This document shows, piece by piece, positions 51,096 through 51,479 of a stretch of 51,479 nucleotides of DNA. The stretch is from an uncultured Clostridia bacterium (lineage in GTDB: Bacteria; Bacillota; Clostridia; TANB77; RGIG9151): contig CAKSUD010000003.1 of assembly GCA_934500865.1 (NCBI GenBank), positions 1 to 51,479 of the forward strand, given 5' to 3'. Made by a program: the position numbers and the translations under genes. The notes beneath the pieces were generated by a model. That model made no database searches. It had not been told where the DNA came from and saw only the letters and a list, made by a program, of their open reading frames with translations. Each line of letters opens with the position of its first letter. Position 1 is the first letter of the stretch.

Positions 51096-51383
51096 ATGTG
51101 GTGTTTTCTTAAGGACGAACTGCTGAACGACATCGTTCCTACGATCATGAAGTTCAACAAGGAAAGTGACAAAGTAAAGGCAGAAGCATTGGTAAAAAGA
51201 ATTGATGACGCACTCGTCAAGACCGGAAGTGGCTATTCACTTGAAAGACTGTATCAATATGATGCATCGTTCAGGAAAGAAGTAGAATACTTCGCTACTA
51301 GTGAGGACCCGTATTTGGGCATATTCGGTGGCAAGGTAGTTTGGCTTGTGACAAAAGGTCCGCATTTTTACAATGAAGACTAA
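51096..51383 (+). CDS. Small hypothetical protein with foreign codon use (second gene)
   Basis: A 95-residue protein of unknown family (MWCFLKDELLNDIVPTIMKF at the N-terminus, VEYFATSEDPYLGIFGG near the C-terminus). It looks soluble. Codon use matches the first small gene and differs from the rest of the window (GAC, ATC, AAC, CTG, GTC), so the two probably arrived together. AAGGAGG lies 7 bases before ATG. A strong terminator follows 24 bases after the stop. Confidence 0.6.
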   Translation: MWCFLKDELLNDIVPTIMKFNKESDKVKAEALVKRIDDALVKTGSGYSLERLYQYDASFRKEVEYFATSEDPYLGIFGGKVVWLVTKGPHFYNED

Positions 51384-51407
51384 TTTGACAATTTAATATT
51401 TGACTCA

Positions 51408-51436
51408 GGAGCGACCAATAGGTCGCTCCATTTTTC
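51408..51436 (+). terminator. Terminator after the second small unknown gene
   Basis: GGAGCGACC (51408-51416) pairs perfectly with GGTCGCTCC (51421-51429) around AATA, followed by ATTTTTC. Confidence 0.85.
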
Positions 51437-51479
51437 TTTTTAAAAAATGTATTTACAAGTAGAAAAATATGATACAATA

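Overview
The window looks like chromosomal DNA of a low-G+C, obligately anaerobic, endospore-forming member of the Clostridia (probably Lachnospirales or a relative). The evidence is AT-rich codon use, strong AGGAGG-type ribosome sites, [FeFe]-hydrogenase maturases, small acid-soluble and coat spore proteins, an Agr-type peptide signalling locus, FlgM with a sigma-D-like promoter, and the ruvX / DUF1292 / IreB neighbourhood typical of Firmicutes. No rRNA, transposase, integrase, phage module or CRISPR array was seen. No stretch over 300 bases lacks a gene. Genus-level placement is not possible by eye.

Layout. 1-3.6 kb: tail of a membrane protein, dut, then an FAD-dependent dehydrogenase and an unusual IMP dehydrogenase on the minus strand. 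3.7-11.4 kb: a compact accessory-looking block with a PrgI/VirB3-like protein, a detached N-terminal-VirB4-like protein, a VirB4/TraE ATPase, a 1293-residue zinc-ribbon protein with three CbbX/SpoVK-type AAA domains, a small SLH-domain protein and a three-helix membrane protein. 11.4-15.6 kb: the hydrogenase maturation operon (TM1266-family regulator, hydE, hydG, hydF) behind a leader that can fold as terminator or antiterminator. 15.6-20.2 kb, minus strand: two spore-coat-type genes, and a four-gene envelope operon (GT2 glycosyltransferase, MgtC, murA, walJ). 20.3-25.2 kb: rimO, an alpha/beta hydrolase, a membrane-anchored MurF-like ligase and a D-Ala-D-Ala ligase. 25.2-34.8 kb: an acyl-CoA-synthetase-like enzyme, then a cyclic beta-1,2-glucan synthase split cleanly into two genes (1656 + 904 residues). 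34.8-36.4 kb: ruvX, DUF1292, an alpha/beta SASP gene, IreB, DUF2007. 36.4-41.1 kb: an Agr-like locus (agrB, a 42-codon agrD, and an AgrC-like kinase followed by a D-lactate dehydrogenase), interrupted by a divergent ECF sigma / anti-sigma pair. 41.2-42.5 kb: a surface protein with four tandem repeats. 42.6-50.5 kb: tRNA-Gly(CCC), fba, comF, flgM, DUF1934, lepA, rlmB and ftsK/spoIIIE. 50.6-51.4 kb: two small unknown genes with clearly different codon use.

Most noteworthy: (1) the VirB3/VirB4 plus triple-AAA block, which has no relaxase, coupling protein or other conjugation genes and is preceded by tandem Spo0A-box-like sites; (2) an AgrD precursor whose predicted signal core carries Ser where Cys is usual, implying a lactone autoinducer, with kinase and sigma-factor promoters overlapping back to back; (3) the hydrogenase-maturation leader attenuator; (4) the two-gene cyclic glucan synthase whose first ribosome site lies inside the preceding terminator; (5) a hairpin that can mask the SASP ribosome site on read-through transcripts; (6) an IMP dehydrogenase that matches the Tritrichomonas foetus enzyme residue for residue at key sites.

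Family assignments come from motifs and remembered family sequences, not from database searches. Promoters and hairpins were read by eye.
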